From an uncultured archaeon (GTDB lineage: Archaea > Thermoproteota > EX4484-205 > JAAOZP01), in contig CALIBN010000015.1 in assembly GCA_938045545.1 (NCBI GenBank), positions 1 to 64,000 of the forward strand: a DNA stretch of 64,000 nucleotides. Direction: 5' to 3'. The first letter of the stretch is position 1. The number at the start of each line of letters is the position of its first letter. The notes under the pieces were generated by a model that was given only the letters and a program-made list of their open reading frames with translations, searched no databases and was not told the origin of the DNA. Shown here one piece after another: positions 8,992-21,692 of this stretch. The position numbers and the translations under genes are program-made.

Positions 8992-9826
8992 GCGCATGAG
9001 GAGCCATCCATCCTTTCCCTGCCCCGAGCAGAAAACACCCCGCTACACAGCCTACCGTGTTCCGAGCCCATCTGTGTTGACGCGTTTTTGGACAGGTTTG
9101 TTGGCAAAGGTGCCTCGCCCCCCCGGTTTGTCGACCTTGTGAGCGGCAGGCCGGCTCTTTACGACACGTATGCAGCAGTACTCTGGATGATGAAAACCTT
9201 TACGTTGGATTCTGGGTTGAAGAGCCCCTGGTGGTTGCCACCCTTACTGAGCGCGACTCCCCGATCTACAAGGATAACGACGTGGAGCTTTTTATAGCCG
9301 GTAGAGACGCCTACTATGAGTTCGAGATCAACGCGCTCGCAACCCTTTATGAGGCTCTCTTCATATGGGAGGATACTTATGAGAAATCCGGCTACAGTAG
9401 GCTTCCAGAGTTTAGAAGAGATGCTCCGGTGTAAGGCTTTTCCCAGGAGTAGGCTTCAGAAACCATCTCCGGGGGCGGAGAATAGGATTCTGGAACTGGG
9501 ATTTTCCTAGCTTAAAAGCAGGTGTTCATGTTGACGGTACTCTTAACAATAACCAGGATAGGGACAGGGGCTGGACTGTTAAGCTAGCTCTACCCTGGAG
9601 AGGAATGAGGGTGCTCGCCATGCCTGACAACAGGCCACTCCCCCCTAGGGATGGGGAAGCCTGGCGTATGAACTTCTTCCGCTTCAGCCAGTATAAGGAG
9701 GCTCCAGCACAGGACTCTGGAGGCTGGGCCTGGAGCCCTCATTACGTGTGGGATTCTCACGTTCCCGAATGCTATCCCTTCATACACTTCTCTTCGAAAA
9801 CAGTGGCTGAGGCAGGGGAACGCTAG
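8992..9826 (+). pseudogene. Decayed CBM9-like carbohydrate-binding protein
   Basis: Several frames assemble into one CBM9-like sequence. An opening PRYTAYRVPSPS reads into PRFVDLVSGRPALYDTYAAVLW. One base missing near 9187 shifts to DDENLYVGFWVEEP and NDVELFIAGRDAYYEFEINA. A shift near 9430 leads to VRLFPGVGF, FWNWDFPSLKAG, WTVKLALPW and AWRMNFFRFS, ending at TAG 9826. This order matches single-domain CBM9-related proteins found with polysaccharide degradation genes. At least three frameshifts are needed. It sits beside an esterase and a GH16-like protein, suggesting a former glycan-use cluster. Confidence 0.7.
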
Positions 9827-9940
9827 AAGCATTGCCGCATGACCCTGCAGGCCTAGAGCAACATGCTTAAACGTTGAAAACAAGGATAAAGCTTTTAACC
9901 CTGTGGAGGACTTATTGAACGAGGCTGAGGGAAAAACCAT

Positions 9941-10192
9941 ATGGTTGACAAGCAGTGCTTCACACACCTCCTCATAGCCATAATTCTAATCTTTTTCACA
10001 GCCGTGACTATTTTTACGCTTAGAACAATAGAGGTGACGAAGCATCGCCAACTGGAACTGCCTTATCAAGACGGTTTAACGCGTGGGGTCTTCTGTCCGA
10101 AGTGTTTCAGCTCAACCGGTTTAGAACCTACAGGTAATAATGCTTTTAGATGTAAAAACTGCGGTTTCGTTTTCAGCTTCGGAACCCCTTGA
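9941..10192 (+). CDS. Small membrane protein with a zinc ribbon
   Basis: The 83-residue protein has one N-terminal membrane segment (residues about 8-28, LLIAIILIFFTAVTIFTL) and a C-terminal zinc ribbon formed by CPKC near 52-55 and CKNC near 71-74. The ribbon should be cytoplasmic or surface-exposed depending on orientation, which cannot be fixed. Its stop codon overlaps the TTG start of the following esterase, so the two are probably translationally coupled. No family was recognised beyond the ribbon. Confidence 0.6.
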   Translation: MVDKQCFTHLLIAIILIFFTAVTIFTLRTIEVTKHRQLELPYQDGLTRGVFCPKCFSSTGLEPTGNNAFRCKNCGFVFSFGTP

Positions 10193-11451
10193 ACATTAAC
10201 TTTTTAACGAAGACAAGACTTAACTCTCAACAAATGCTGGAAACATGCCCCTCGTTTTCCAGAGGAAAAGAGTGGGAAAACTTGTTGAAACGAGTCGAAA
10301 AACCAGCTAGCTGTTCACCCGGGAAGAACTGGACGAGTATTTTCACGTCTCATTTCATCCTGCTAATGCTGCTGGCTTCACTCTACTCCAGTGCAACGGG
10401 CTCCCCCGCAATTCGGGACCGTCTCGCTGGAGAAGATTTCTCAAGATTCTACGCGTATGATAAGACGATTCCTCTGAATCCTGTGGAAGAACTAGTCAGG
10501 GACGAGGGGGTTTGCAAAATATTCAAGGTTTATTTTAACTCGGTTAACAACGAAAGGGTTCCAGCCCTGGTTTCAATACCCTCAGGCCAGGGTAAACATC
10601 CATGCGTCGTTTTTCTCCACGGCTACGGGGGTTCTAAAGAAGACATATTGTCTTTTGCAAGCCTGGTTGCAGCCGAGGGCTATGCGGTCATCTCCATAGA
10701 CGCTGTGTTCCACGGTGAGCGTAGGGAGGAGGGGAAAGCATTATACTCGCCGAACCTGGAGGAGTCTAGAAACGGCATAATTCAAACCATCATTGACCTT
10801 AGGAGGGCAGTGGACTATCTTGAAACCAGGGAGGAGATTGATGTTGAGAAGATAGGATATGTTGGCGGCAGCATGGGGGGGATCCTAGGAGCAATATTCA
10901 TAGGTGTTGAGCCCAGGATTAGGGCTGCTGCACTCCTAGTTGCAGGGGGTAACATGAGCCTGATGATAATGAGGAGCCAGCATCCAGCAATACCGGCGAT
11001 AAGAAAATACTTGGAGGAACAGAACATGACGTATAAGGAGCTTCAGGAAAAACTGGATCCTGTTGACCCTCTCAACTTCATAGGGAGATTCGCGCCTAGG
11101 CCTGTGGTCTTCCACCTTGGGAAATACGACCGGATTGTCCCTGCTGAAGCCGGCGAGCAGCTTTACAAGGCGGCTGGAGAACCAAAGCAAGTATACTGGT
11201 ATGATTCCGGCCACGATCTTCCTTTGGAGCTGGTTGCCTCAAGGATCCTTGACTTTATGGATAGAGAGTTGAAAGGAGTCTTTTTCACCTCTCACGAGGC
11301 AAGGTTCTGGGCGGCTAGATACGGTTTGCCAATTCTGGCAGCCGGGCTTGCCGCAAGTGTTTTAGCCTACACTATACTTGGATCTAAACACTCTAAGCGT
11401 TCTAAACCTGCTACCGTATCTAGACCATGCTGCGACTGGAAAAACGGTTAA
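10189..11451 (+). CDS. Membrane-anchored alpha/beta hydrolase (dienelactone hydrolase/acyl esterase type)
   Basis: The 420-residue protein has a hydrophobic segment near residues 55-75, an alpha/beta-hydrolase domain and a C-terminal membrane helix near 380-400 (LPILAAGLAASVLAYTILG). The catalytic triad is visible: Ser in GGSMGG near 230, Asp in GKYDRIVP near 312 and His in SGHDLP near 345; VVFLHGYGGSKED supplies the oxyanion loop. An extracellular esterase or peptidase removing acyl groups from polysaccharides is plausible. TTG 10189 overlaps the previous stop; a later start near the first hydrophobic segment is possible. It neighbours carbohydrate-binding proteins. Confidence 0.7.
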   Translation: MNINFLTKTRLNSQQMLETCPSFSRGKEWENLLKRVEKPASCSPGKNWTSIFTSHFILLMLLASLYSSATGSPAIRDRLAGEDFSRFYAYDKTIPLNPVEELVRDEGVCKIFKVYFNSVNNERVPALVSIPSGQGKHPCVVFLHGYGGSKEDILSFASLVAAEGYAVISIDAVFHGERREEGKALYSPNLEESRNGIIQTIIDLRRAVDYLETREEIDVEKIGYVGGSMGGILGAIFIGVEPRIRAAALLVAGGNMSLMIMRSQHPAIPAIRKYLEEQNMTYKELQEKLDPVDPLNFIGRFAPRPVVFHLGKYDRIVPAEAGEQLYKAAGEPKQVYWYDSGHDLPLELVASRILDFMDRELKGVFFTSHEARFWAARYGLPILAAGLAASVLAYTILGSKHSKRSKPATVSRPCCDWKNG

Positions 11452-12220
11452 AAATGATCATCTAAATCATTTTCCAAAAACGGAGGAGCAGAAGAATTTA
11501 AGGGTTAAGGTTGCTGAAGAAGGGGGCTTTTCGGATGATTTTGAAACCAAGTCACCCTACTGGAGTTGGAGGGTAGACAACCATGCCGGCTTCGAGGTCA
11601 AGGGGGGCGTTTTAAAAATGTGGATGGGGCCGACGGAGGCCCTCTACTATTCGAATGCCGAGATAGCTGACGGTCTTTTCGACGACCTCCCCCGGATGTT
11701 TAAGACTTTTGAGACAAAGGCCAGGCTCTTAGGGGAGCACTACGGCAGCGCCGGGTGGGGCTTCTGGAATCACACCATGGTTACAGATAGATCTCTACCC
11801 ATATGGTTCATATACTTAAGGACTAGGCGCCCATATGCGTTCTCAGGCTTCTTCGCCCAAGTGGGAAACCGTTTCCAGCCGATAATGCTTCTCGAGGAAA
11901 GCAGCAAGTTTACTGTAGCTTCAATACTTTCGAAAATATCGAGTAGAATAACCGGGGTAGACATAGTATCCTCGAAGCCCACAATGCAGGAGCTCAAGCT
12001 TGACGAGTGGCACGAGTATAGAGTAGAATGGGTTAAACAGGGGGTAAGCTTTTACGTAGACTGCAGGGAGGTGGCGAAAATCCCGTTCGCCTTTAAAGAG
12101 GAGAGGGCTCGTGCAGACGCGTGGATAGATAATGCTGTCTACGAGATTAGGAAGGGGGATCCAGGTGGAGTCTACAGGCATGCGACTCAGGAAAACAGAG
12201 AAAAGCGTTCCTCGAAGTAG
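11378..12220 (+). CDS. Concanavalin-A-like (GH16-related) domain protein
   Basis: The conserved part begins near residue 45 (GGFSDDFETKSPYWSWRVDN) and shows a beta-jelly-roll pattern ending in LDEWHEYRVEWVKQGVSFYVDCREVA and ADAWIDNAVY, as in GH16-like laminarinase folds. The usual GH16 catalytic ExDxxE motif is not evident, so it may bind rather than cleave glycans. The listed start overlaps the esterase by 74 bases. The true start is uncertain and may lie near 11500, just before the domain. A cytoplasmic or exported location is unclear because no clean signal peptide is visible. Confidence 0.55.
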   Translation: MDLNTLSVLNLLPYLDHAATGKTVKNDHLNHFPKTEEQKNLRVKVAEEGGFSDDFETKSPYWSWRVDNHAGFEVKGGVLKMWMGPTEALYYSNAEIADGLFDDLPRMFKTFETKARLLGEHYGSAGWGFWNHTMVTDRSLPIWFIYLRTRRPYAFSGFFAQVGNRFQPIMLLEESSKFTVASILSKISSRITGVDIVSSKPTMQELKLDEWHEYRVEWVKQGVSFYVDCREVAKIPFAFKEERARADAWIDNAVYEIRKGDPGGVYRHATQENREKRSSK

Positions 12221-12243
12221 ACCATATTAGGGTCGTTTAAGCT

Positions 12244-13209
12244 TTAAACGACAAGCTCGCCGCTTTCCAACAGGTACGCTATGCATTCCCGGTAAATGTC
12301 TTCTGTAGTGTAGCGCGGCTGGTATCCGAGCAGCCGTTGGGCCTTCTCTATGCTGACGCAGGGAGAGTGAATAACGTGATCCTTCATAATTGCAAACGCC
12401 TCCTCTCCTAAGACCTCCACCATTTTCTGCAGGGGAACGAATCTCAGGCTTGGTTTCCTTCCGAAAAGAGAAGCCACGAACTCGCAGCAGGATGCCAGGG
12501 TCATAGCATAGGGCGCTGCAACGCTGAAGGATTCCCCCAAGGCTGCTTTACGGTTGAGAATTGCCAGCTCGAAAATCTGTGCCACGTCCTCAGCATGCAC
12601 GTGGTGAAGAGTTGCCAGACCAGTGTCCGGCAGGTACACATCCTCCTGGTGCGCCAGCCTCCTGTAAACATCTACACCATTCCTGGTTCCCTGAGGATCT
12701 ATCGGGAGCCACTTCTTCCCTGAAATATGGCCAGGATGGATCACTGTCGCGGGAAAACCCTCCCTACTATATTTCTCAAGGAGATCAGCCTCAATCCTAG
12801 CCTTCAGCTTACCGTACTCCGTAACCGGTTTCCTAGGGTAATTCTCCCGGTAGGGTACTCGAGTACTTGGACCATAGGCCCATATGGTGCCGCAGTGTAT
12901 GAAGTGACTTACACGCCCATCAAGATTTTCGACGATCAACCTGTTCTGCTCAGGAGTATAGCAAATAAGGTCTATTACAACATCAGCGTCAACCGTAGCC
13001 ATGCGTTTCCCCCATGAACCGTTTCTCTCCTCCATAACCCTGTCAGCAACAACCCATTCAACCTGGCTCCATAGCTGTTCCGTGTCAGCCCCACCGTAAC
13101 GCGGCCTAGGGTTTCTCGCTAGAACCTGAACATCGTAGCCGCGTAAAACTAGGCGTGGAACAAGGTAGCTGCCGATGTGCCCGGTTCCGCCGATTACAAG
13201 AACCTTCAT
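12244..13209 (-). CDS. NAD-dependent epimerase/dehydratase (extended SDR)
   Basis: The 321-residue protein starts with the Rossmann motif VIGGTGHIGSYL for NAD(P) and contains YGKLKARIE, matching the YxxxK active site, near residue 130. The substrate domain contains VIHPGHISG and HHVHAEDVAQIF, as in nucleotide-sugar epimerases. Length is normal for the extended SDR class. The gene is convergent with the GH16-like gene. A sugar-nucleotide substrate is likely but cannot be named. Confidence 0.8.
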   Translation of the reverse strand: MKVLVIGGTGHIGSYLVPRLVLRGYDVQVLARNPRPRYGGADTEQLWSQVEWVVADRVMEERNGSWGKRMATVDADVVIDLICYTPEQNRLIVENLDGRVSHFIHCGTIWAYGPSTRVPYRENYPRKPVTEYGKLKARIEADLLEKYSREGFPATVIHPGHISGKKWLPIDPQGTRNGVDVYRRLAHQEDVYLPDTGLATLHHVHAEDVAQIFELAILNRKAALGESFSVAAPYAMTLASCCEFVASLFGRKPSLRFVPLQKMVEVLGEEAFAIMKDHVIHSPCVSIEKAQRLLGYQPRYTTEDIYRECIAYLLESGELVV

Positions 13210-13479
13210 TTTTAAGACGGGGTTTAAGCCTGAAGTTAAAAGCTTTGCGAATCAACGGTTTGACAATGCAATAAACCTCTTTCCACGTTTCTTTAAGCTC
13301 AGCATCATTCTTAGCCTCCCTTGCCGAACTTAGCCCTTTACGTCTCCAGAAAAACATGTCTATAACGAGTATTTGAAACCGTGACGCCTGTGCTAATGTG
13401 CAAAGATGAGGTTTAGGCAAAAATTAAAAAGGATCTCTGGCTCCCATGCTTAACGGCGCGTGCCTCCTGCATATTAAGA

Positions 13480-13488
13480 TTTATATTT
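13480..13488 (+). promoter_or_regulatory. TATA-like box of the glycerol operon
   Basis: The AT-rich TTTATATTT lies about 30-37 bases before ATG 13517 of the glycerol kinase gene, the spacing expected for an archaeal promoter with a short leader. The adjoining 13210-13475 stretch holds no convincing gene. Confidence 0.45.
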
Positions 13489-13516
13489 CCTTCCAAGGGT
13501 TTGCAAACAGTGTTTG

Positions 13517-15094
13517 ATGAGCGAAAGAGTTGTAATGAGCATTGATCAAGGCACCACGGGCTCCCGAGTCTCACTGTACAGGCATGATGGAACACCGCAT
13601 CCTGACGGCTGGTGTTACGTTGAGCATTCGCAGGCTTATCCTAAACCAGGCTGGGTTGAACACGATCCTATCGAAATATGGTTGAACGTTAAGCGTTGCA
13701 TAAGGAGCGTGCTGGATAGGACTCGTGTTAAACCGGTGGAGATAGTTGCGATAGGAGTGGCCAATCAACGTGAAACAATCGTATCCTGGAACCCTAAAAC
13801 AGGAAGACCCGTTTCAAACGCAATCGTATGGCAGGACCGTAGGACAGCTAAGCTGGTTGACTATCTCCGGGAGAACTATTTGAACGAGATTGTTGAGAAA
13901 ACCGGTTTGATCCCGGACAGCTATTTCTCGGGCACCAAGATATGGTGGATGCTTGAAAACATTCAGGGTTTGCGTGAGAAGGCTTTGAGGGGTGAAGCTG
14001 TTTTCGGGACAATAGACACGTGGATAATATGGAACCTGACGAATGGTTCTCCAGATGTTCAAACTCCGGAGTTTAACGGTGCATTCGTAACTGATTACAG
14101 CAATGCTTCAAGAACGATGCTCTTTAACATACATAGGCTTGCTTGGGACGAGGGTCTTGCAGAGATACAGGGTAAAATACCTGTTGAAGCCCTAGCGATG
14201 CCGAGGCCAAGCAGCGATAAAAACATCTATGGATGGACTGGGCCAGAGGCCTCAAGCATTTTCGGGGGAACCAGTAAGCCGGTGACTGGTGATGCTGGAG
14301 ACCAGCAGGCTGCTCTACTGGGCCAAGCAGGGTTTGAGCCATACGACGTGAAATGTACCTATGGGACTGGAAACTTCATACTGATGAACACGGGAGAGCG
14401 CACGGTCCGCTCTAAAACAGGGCTGCTGGCTACAGTGCTTTACAGCGTTGAACCCGGTAAAGCAGTCTATGCTCTTGAGGGAAGCGTCTTTATCACTGGT
14501 GCAGCCATCCAGTGGCTGCGCGACGGCCTGAAGATAATTGAGGTTTCCGGGGAGGTTAACCCTCTGGCTGAGGCTGCTGAAGACACTGGCGGCACGTATT
14601 TCATACCAGCGTTCACAGGGCTTGGAGCACCTTACTGGGACCCTTATGCGAGAGGCATGATGATAGGTTTAACCAGGGGGACGAGCAGGAGGCATATTGC
14701 CAGGGCAGTTTTAGAGTCCATCGCCTACTTGACTCGCGACGTGGCTGAAGCGATGTTCAACGATACTGGCAGAAAGGTTAAAACGCTTAAGGCAGACGGC
14801 GGCGCAGCCAGGAGCGATTTTCTGCTTCAATTCCAGGCGGATATTCTCGACGCCACCGTTGTCAGACCGATGGTGCAGGAGACAACCAGCCTTGGAGCAG
14901 CATATCTAGCCGGCTTAGCCGTGGGCTTCTGGCGGGACATAGGCGAGGTTAAAAACAACTGGAGGATGGAGAGGGAGTTTAAACCCTTGATGAGCCAGGA
15001 TGCGAGGGAGAAACTGTACAGGGGCTGGAAGGCGGCTGTCAAAAGGTCTCTAGGATGGGCTAGAGAAGTGCCCTGGGCCTACGGATACGAGTAG
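13517..15094 (+). CDS. glpK: Glycerol kinase
   Basis: The enzyme phosphorylates glycerol to glycerol-3-phosphate with ATP. The sequence shows FGGY-family landmarks specific to GlpK: SIDQGTTGSRVSLY at the N-terminus, the VANQRETIVSW and AIVWQDRRT segments, GDAGDQQAALLGQ and KCTYGTGNFILMNTG for nucleotide binding, and ADGGAARSDFLLQ near the C-terminus. Length of about 525 residues is normal. ATG 13517 is preferred over the preceding TTG. It heads a four-gene run ending at 18287 that would oxidise the product, consistent with growth on glycerol or turnover of ether-lipid backbone. Confidence 0.93.
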   Translation: MSERVVMSIDQGTTGSRVSLYRHDGTPHPDGWCYVEHSQAYPKPGWVEHDPIEIWLNVKRCIRSVLDRTRVKPVEIVAIGVANQRETIVSWNPKTGRPVSNAIVWQDRRTAKLVDYLRENYLNEIVEKTGLIPDSYFSGTKIWWMLENIQGLREKALRGEAVFGTIDTWIIWNLTNGSPDVQTPEFNGAFVTDYSNASRTMLFNIHRLAWDEGLAEIQGKIPVEALAMPRPSSDKNIYGWTGPEASSIFGGTSKPVTGDAGDQQAALLGQAGFEPYDVKCTYGTGNFILMNTGERTVRSKTGLLATVLYSVEPGKAVYALEGSVFITGAAIQWLRDGLKIIEVSGEVNPLAEAAEDTGGTYFIPAFTGLGAPYWDPYARGMMIGLTRGTSRRHIARAVLESIAYLTRDVAEAMFNDTGRKVKTLKADGGAARSDFLLQFQADILDATVVRPMVQETTSLGAAYLAGLAVGFWRDIGEVKNNWRMEREFKPLMSQDAREKLYRGWKAAVKRSLGWAREVPWAYGYE

Positions 15095-15125
15095 GCTTGA
15101 ACAGGTTGGAAGGAGAATATTACAC

Positions 15126-18287
<3,162 letters not shown>

Positions 18288-18319
18288 AACTTATTAGGGA
18301 AAAGGGTGACTGGTCCGCC

Positions 18320-19411
18320 ATGGATTTAGACGAGGCTTTAAGGAGAATTGTTGAAGAAGGAGTGAAGCTGGTTGACAAATGCTTGTCGAAGGCCTCGGAC
18401 GGTACAACCTTGTTCAGGCCAGATGGAGGAGGAAACTACAACGCGCTCTGGACAAGAGACTTCTGCTACATGCTTGAAGGCCTCCCAGGCTGTATTAAGC
18501 GCGAAGACGCTGTCGAAGCCTATTTCTACATAGTTAGCCGCCAGAGGGGCGACGGGGCTATTCCCGATAGAGTTGGAATAAACGGGGAGCCCTACTATAA
18601 TGTCTTCGGTTTAAAACCTCCGACTGACAATCCTCAGTTCGCGGTTAAAATAGCATGGGAAATATGGCGTGCTTACGGCGACGCTTCCCCATTCATGCTA
18701 ACTGCGGACAGGTTGGAGAAAGCCTTAGGTTCACTTCCTTTGAGCAGTTCTGGCTTAATCTGGATCGACCCCGGGAGCCCGCATTCACCCTACGGCTTTA
18801 CGGACTGCGTTGCAAAAACCGGTGAGGAACTTTTCTCCTCACTACTTCTTTACGAGGCGCACGTTAAAATGGCTGAGCTCTACGGGGCGGTGAGAAGAAC
18901 GGAGGAGGCAAAGGCACATCAGGCGCAGGCGGCTAAAGTAAAGAGCTCGCTGGAGAAACTGTGGTCTGGAGAGGGCTATTTCTTCGCAGCCTCCGTAGAC
19001 TGTAGGCAGCCAGATGTATGGGGGTCGGCATACGCCGTATGGGTTGATGCGGTTGACAACCAGAGGGCCATAGAGATTTCCAGGTGGCTCTCAAGCTGTT
19101 TCGACAAGATAGTTAAATGGGGTCAGGTAAGGCATCTGCCAGAGCCTTTAGTCTGGGAGAAAACCCTTACAGAAATGGAGCCCGGCACGTATCAAAACGG
19201 GGCTTACTGGGGGACGGCGACGGGGTGGGTGGCCTACGCAATATCACTCGCCAACCGTCAACTGGCTGAGAGAATGCTTACAGACCTTGTCGAATTCTGC
19301 GAGGCAGAGGGGAAAGCATGGGAATGTGTAAACCTAGACTACAGGAAATGCCCGGATTATGTGGCCACTTTAGCCTGCCCTTCAGCCCTAGTCGAAAGGA
19401 TTAATATATAA
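18320..19411 (+). CDS. Six-hairpin glycosidase-fold protein
   Basis: The 363-residue protein contains NYNALWTRDFCYMLEG, YFYIVSRQRGDGAIPDRV, DNPQFAVKIAWEIWRAYGD and YQNGAYWGTATGWVAYAI, a pattern of alternating helices and acidic or aromatic loops typical of (alpha/alpha)6-barrel glycosidases. Several Asp and Glu residues could act as acid/base, but no GH family can be assigned with confidence. There is no signal peptide, so it probably works on intracellular oligosaccharides. It starts 33 bases after the glycerol operon and is followed 18 bases later by a URO-D protein. Confidence 0.6.
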   Translation: MDLDEALRRIVEEGVKLVDKCLSKASDGTTLFRPDGGGNYNALWTRDFCYMLEGLPGCIKREDAVEAYFYIVSRQRGDGAIPDRVGINGEPYYNVFGLKPPTDNPQFAVKIAWEIWRAYGDASPFMLTADRLEKALGSLPLSSSGLIWIDPGSPHSPYGFTDCVAKTGEELFSSLLLYEAHVKMAELYGAVRRTEEAKAHQAQAAKVKSSLEKLWSGEGYFFAASVDCRQPDVWGSAYAVWVDAVDNQRAIEISRWLSSCFDKIVKWGQVRHLPEPLVWEKTLTEMEPGTYQNGAYWGTATGWVAYAISLANRQLAERMLTDLVEFCEAEGKAWECVNLDYRKCPDYVATLACPSALVERINI

Positions 19412-19428
19412 ATGGGGTAGGACCAGCA

Positions 19429-20508
19429 ATGGGGCCGCGGGAAAGGGTAAAAAATGTTCTTAAAGGAAGAATGCCCGACAGGATCCCTTGGATTATATAC
19501 TCAAGCCATCTTCCAAGGGGGAGCTTTGAGCGCAGGATGAGAGACATGGGGCTAGGGCTTGAGGAAAGGTGCAGCATATATAGGGCGTCGAACCCGAACG
19601 TCCGGATAGAGAGTAGAACAGTAGGCGACTACGTCTACACGACTTACCGTACTCCTGTTGGAGAGCTGAACTCTAAGACGCGGATTGGAATGAGGTTTCA
19701 GTTTCCAGGAGGCTCATGGACTGTTGAGCACCCGGTGAAAAACATGAACGACATCAAGGCTTTAATATTCATGATAGAGGATACTGTCTACGAACCCGAC
19801 TATGAAACATATGTCAGGATTAAAGAAGAGCTGGAGGAAGACGGTATTGTTACTGTTTGGGCTGACTACACGCCCCTTATGAAAACAATCGTCAGATACA
19901 TGGGTTTCAAAACCTTCGCGGTCATGTATCGGAGAAACAGGGAGATGATAGAGGAGCTGATTGAAACACTGGACAAGAGTTTTCTAAAAATGTATAGGAT
20001 AATAGCTGACTCGCCGGCCGAGATAGTCAGAGTGGGAGACAACATTGACTCAATGCTCATATCTCCAAGCCTCTTCCAGAAATACTGCCTCCCTTATTAT
20101 AATAAGTATGCAGATATTCTTCATGAAAAAGGAAAGACTGTTGTTTCACACATGGATGGCAGGCTTAAAGCGCTTAAAAACCTTATAGGTGAAACAAGGC
20201 TTGACGCTATAGAGGCTTTTACACCCCCACCTGGGGGAGACCTTTCGCCGAAGGAAGCCAGGGAAGCCTGGGGGAATAAAGTAGTTTGGATGAACTTTCC
20301 AGAGGAAGTGTTCCTCAGAACGCCTGAAGAGATAAGGAGTTTCACAATAAGGCTGCTCGAGGAAATAGCTCCAGGAGAAGGTTTTATCATAAGCGTTACG
20401 GAAGATGTTCACCCGGATCATTACAGGAAGGGTATTGAAACAGTGACTGAGACGCTATACAAATACGGCGGACTGCCTATAAATCCGCCATTAGCCTGTG
20501 ACCAGTAG
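19429..20508 (+). CDS. Uroporphyrinogen decarboxylase-family (MtaA-like) protein
   Basis: The 359-residue barrel shows URO-D family features: PRERVKNVLKGRMPDRIPW at the start, VRVGDNIDSMLISPSLFQKYCLPYYNKY in the middle, and VVSHMDGRLKAL. In MtaA-type methyltransferases the corresponding strand carries HxC as zinc ligands; here it is His-Met-Asp. It could be a corrinoid methyltransferase, a diverged non-methyltransferase relative or a true decarboxylase, though the last is unlikely without other haem genes. It lies between a glycosidase and a sugar isomerase rather than beside the other URO-D genes. Confidence 0.75.
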   Translation: MGPRERVKNVLKGRMPDRIPWIIYSSHLPRGSFERRMRDMGLGLEERCSIYRASNPNVRIESRTVGDYVYTTYRTPVGELNSKTRIGMRFQFPGGSWTVEHPVKNMNDIKALIFMIEDTVYEPDYETYVRIKEELEEDGIVTVWADYTPLMKTIVRYMGFKTFAVMYRRNREMIEELIETLDKSFLKMYRIIADSPAEIVRVGDNIDSMLISPSLFQKYCLPYYNKYADILHEKGKTVVSHMDGRLKALKNLIGETRLDAIEAFTPPPGGDLSPKEAREAWGNKVVWMNFPEEVFLRTPEEIRSFTIRLLEEIAPGEGFIISVTEDVHPDHYRKGIETVTETLYKYGGLPINPPLACDQ

Positions 20509-20670
20509 CTTAAAGCCGTGGAAAAACAGCTTGTCGAAGCCTTCTTTCAAAAGATTAAATTGAAGAATTGCCCGAGTTGAATATGGCTTCTCATTACGAC
20601 CAGGGAATTGCGTTAAGCCTGGTAACCAAAAAGTTAAAATATTTTCAGCATTCTCAAGCCTTGAGCAGAA

Positions 20671-21426
20671 ATGGGAATAGCGTTGCAGCTTTACTCGGTA
20701 CGCGAAGACTGCGCCAAGGATCTTGAGGGGACTCTTAAGGCGGTTGCTGAAATGGGTTACGAGGGCGTTGAGTTCGCAGGGTATTATGGGAGAAGTGCTG
20801 AAAACCTTAGGGCGATCCTTGACGACCTGGGTTTGAAGGTGGCTGGGACGCACATAAGTATAGATACTCTGCTCGGGGAAGAGCTTGGCAAGACTGTTGA
20901 GTTTAACCGTGTCCTGGAAAACAGGTTTCTAATAGTTCCAGGCCTGCCCGCTGAAATGCTGGGTTCAAAAGCCAATTGCTTGGAGGCGGCTAATCTGTTC
21001 AACGAAATTTCTGGAAAGCTTAGGAAAGAGGGTATGAGGGTCGGCTACCATAATCACATGTTAGAATTCAAAACCATTAACGGCGAGAGAATATGGGACT
21101 TGTTCTTCAGCTCCACGATCCCCGAGGTGGTGATGCAGCTGGACACTGGGAACGCGATGCATGGAGGAGTCGATGCTGAGGGCATTCTGGAGATAATCCG
21201 GAAATACCCTGGCAGAGCCGTAACCGTGCATGTGAAAGAGTATTCCTCTAAAGACCCTAAGGCAGTGATTGGGGAAGGGGAAATGAAGTGGCGCGAATTC
21301 TTCGAGCTCTGTAGAACAGTGGGTGGAACCGAGTGGTATATTGTTGAGCAGGAGAGCTATGCCTATTCTCCTCTCGAATGCGTTAAGCGTTGCATAGAAA
21401 ACCTTAAAAGAATGAGGCTTGTATAG
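20671..21426 (+). CDS. Sugar phosphate isomerase/epimerase (xylose isomerase-like barrel)
   Basis: The 251-residue TIM barrel has the metal-site pattern of AP endonuclease 2/xylose isomerase-like enzymes: Glu in YEGVEFAGYYG, His in GYHNHMLEF, Asp in LDTGNAMHGG, HVKEY and the final Glu in WYIVEQESY. It resembles IolE/IolI-type sugar or inositol isomerases. A TATA-like AAAATATTT is about 33 bases upstream of ATG 20671. The substrate is unknown. Confidence 0.78.
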   Translation: MGIALQLYSVREDCAKDLEGTLKAVAEMGYEGVEFAGYYGRSAENLRAILDDLGLKVAGTHISIDTLLGEELGKTVEFNRVLENRFLIVPGLPAEMLGSKANCLEAANLFNEISGKLRKEGMRVGYHNHMLEFKTINGERIWDLFFSSTIPEVVMQLDTGNAMHGGVDAEGILEIIRKYPGRAVTVHVKEYSSKDPKAVIGEGEMKWREFFELCRTVGGTEWYIVEQESYAYSPLECVKRCIENLKRMRLV

Positions 21427-21670
21427 CGGCCTATCCAAATCAATTTTTTAAAGGATTGCCACAAAGCCTAGATCTGTCCTATAAAGATTAAATTTAAGGC
21501 TTTACACATCAAAAATGTAACGCGTGCTAAAAGGCGAATACTAAAATTATCAAGTTGGGAATAGAAGTGGTAGAAACGACAGCTATTACTGAAGAAAAAT
21601 TCCAGTTGAAATAAGAATCTAGAAGGCTAAAGTTTAAAAAGACATATAAACTTTAAAATCTTAGAAAATT

Positions 21671-21692
21671 GGGAGGAGGAATGAGTAAATGA
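21671..21692 (+). promoter_or_regulatory. Strong ribosome-binding site with a three-codon upstream frame
   Basis: GGGAGGAGGA at 21671-21680 is followed by ATGAGTAAATGA: ATG 21681, two codons and a stop (MSK) that overlaps ATG 21689 of the MetF-like gene. The first ATG has almost no spacing after the purine run, so 21689 (spacing about ten) is the better start. The tiny frame could still affect initiation. Confidence 0.45.

Noticed and set aside
13210-13420. Minus-strand frame MFFWRRKGLSSAREAKN upstream of the epimerase
   Set aside because: It overlaps the epimerase start in another frame and has no promoter or family match; it may be a remnant but cannot be supported.
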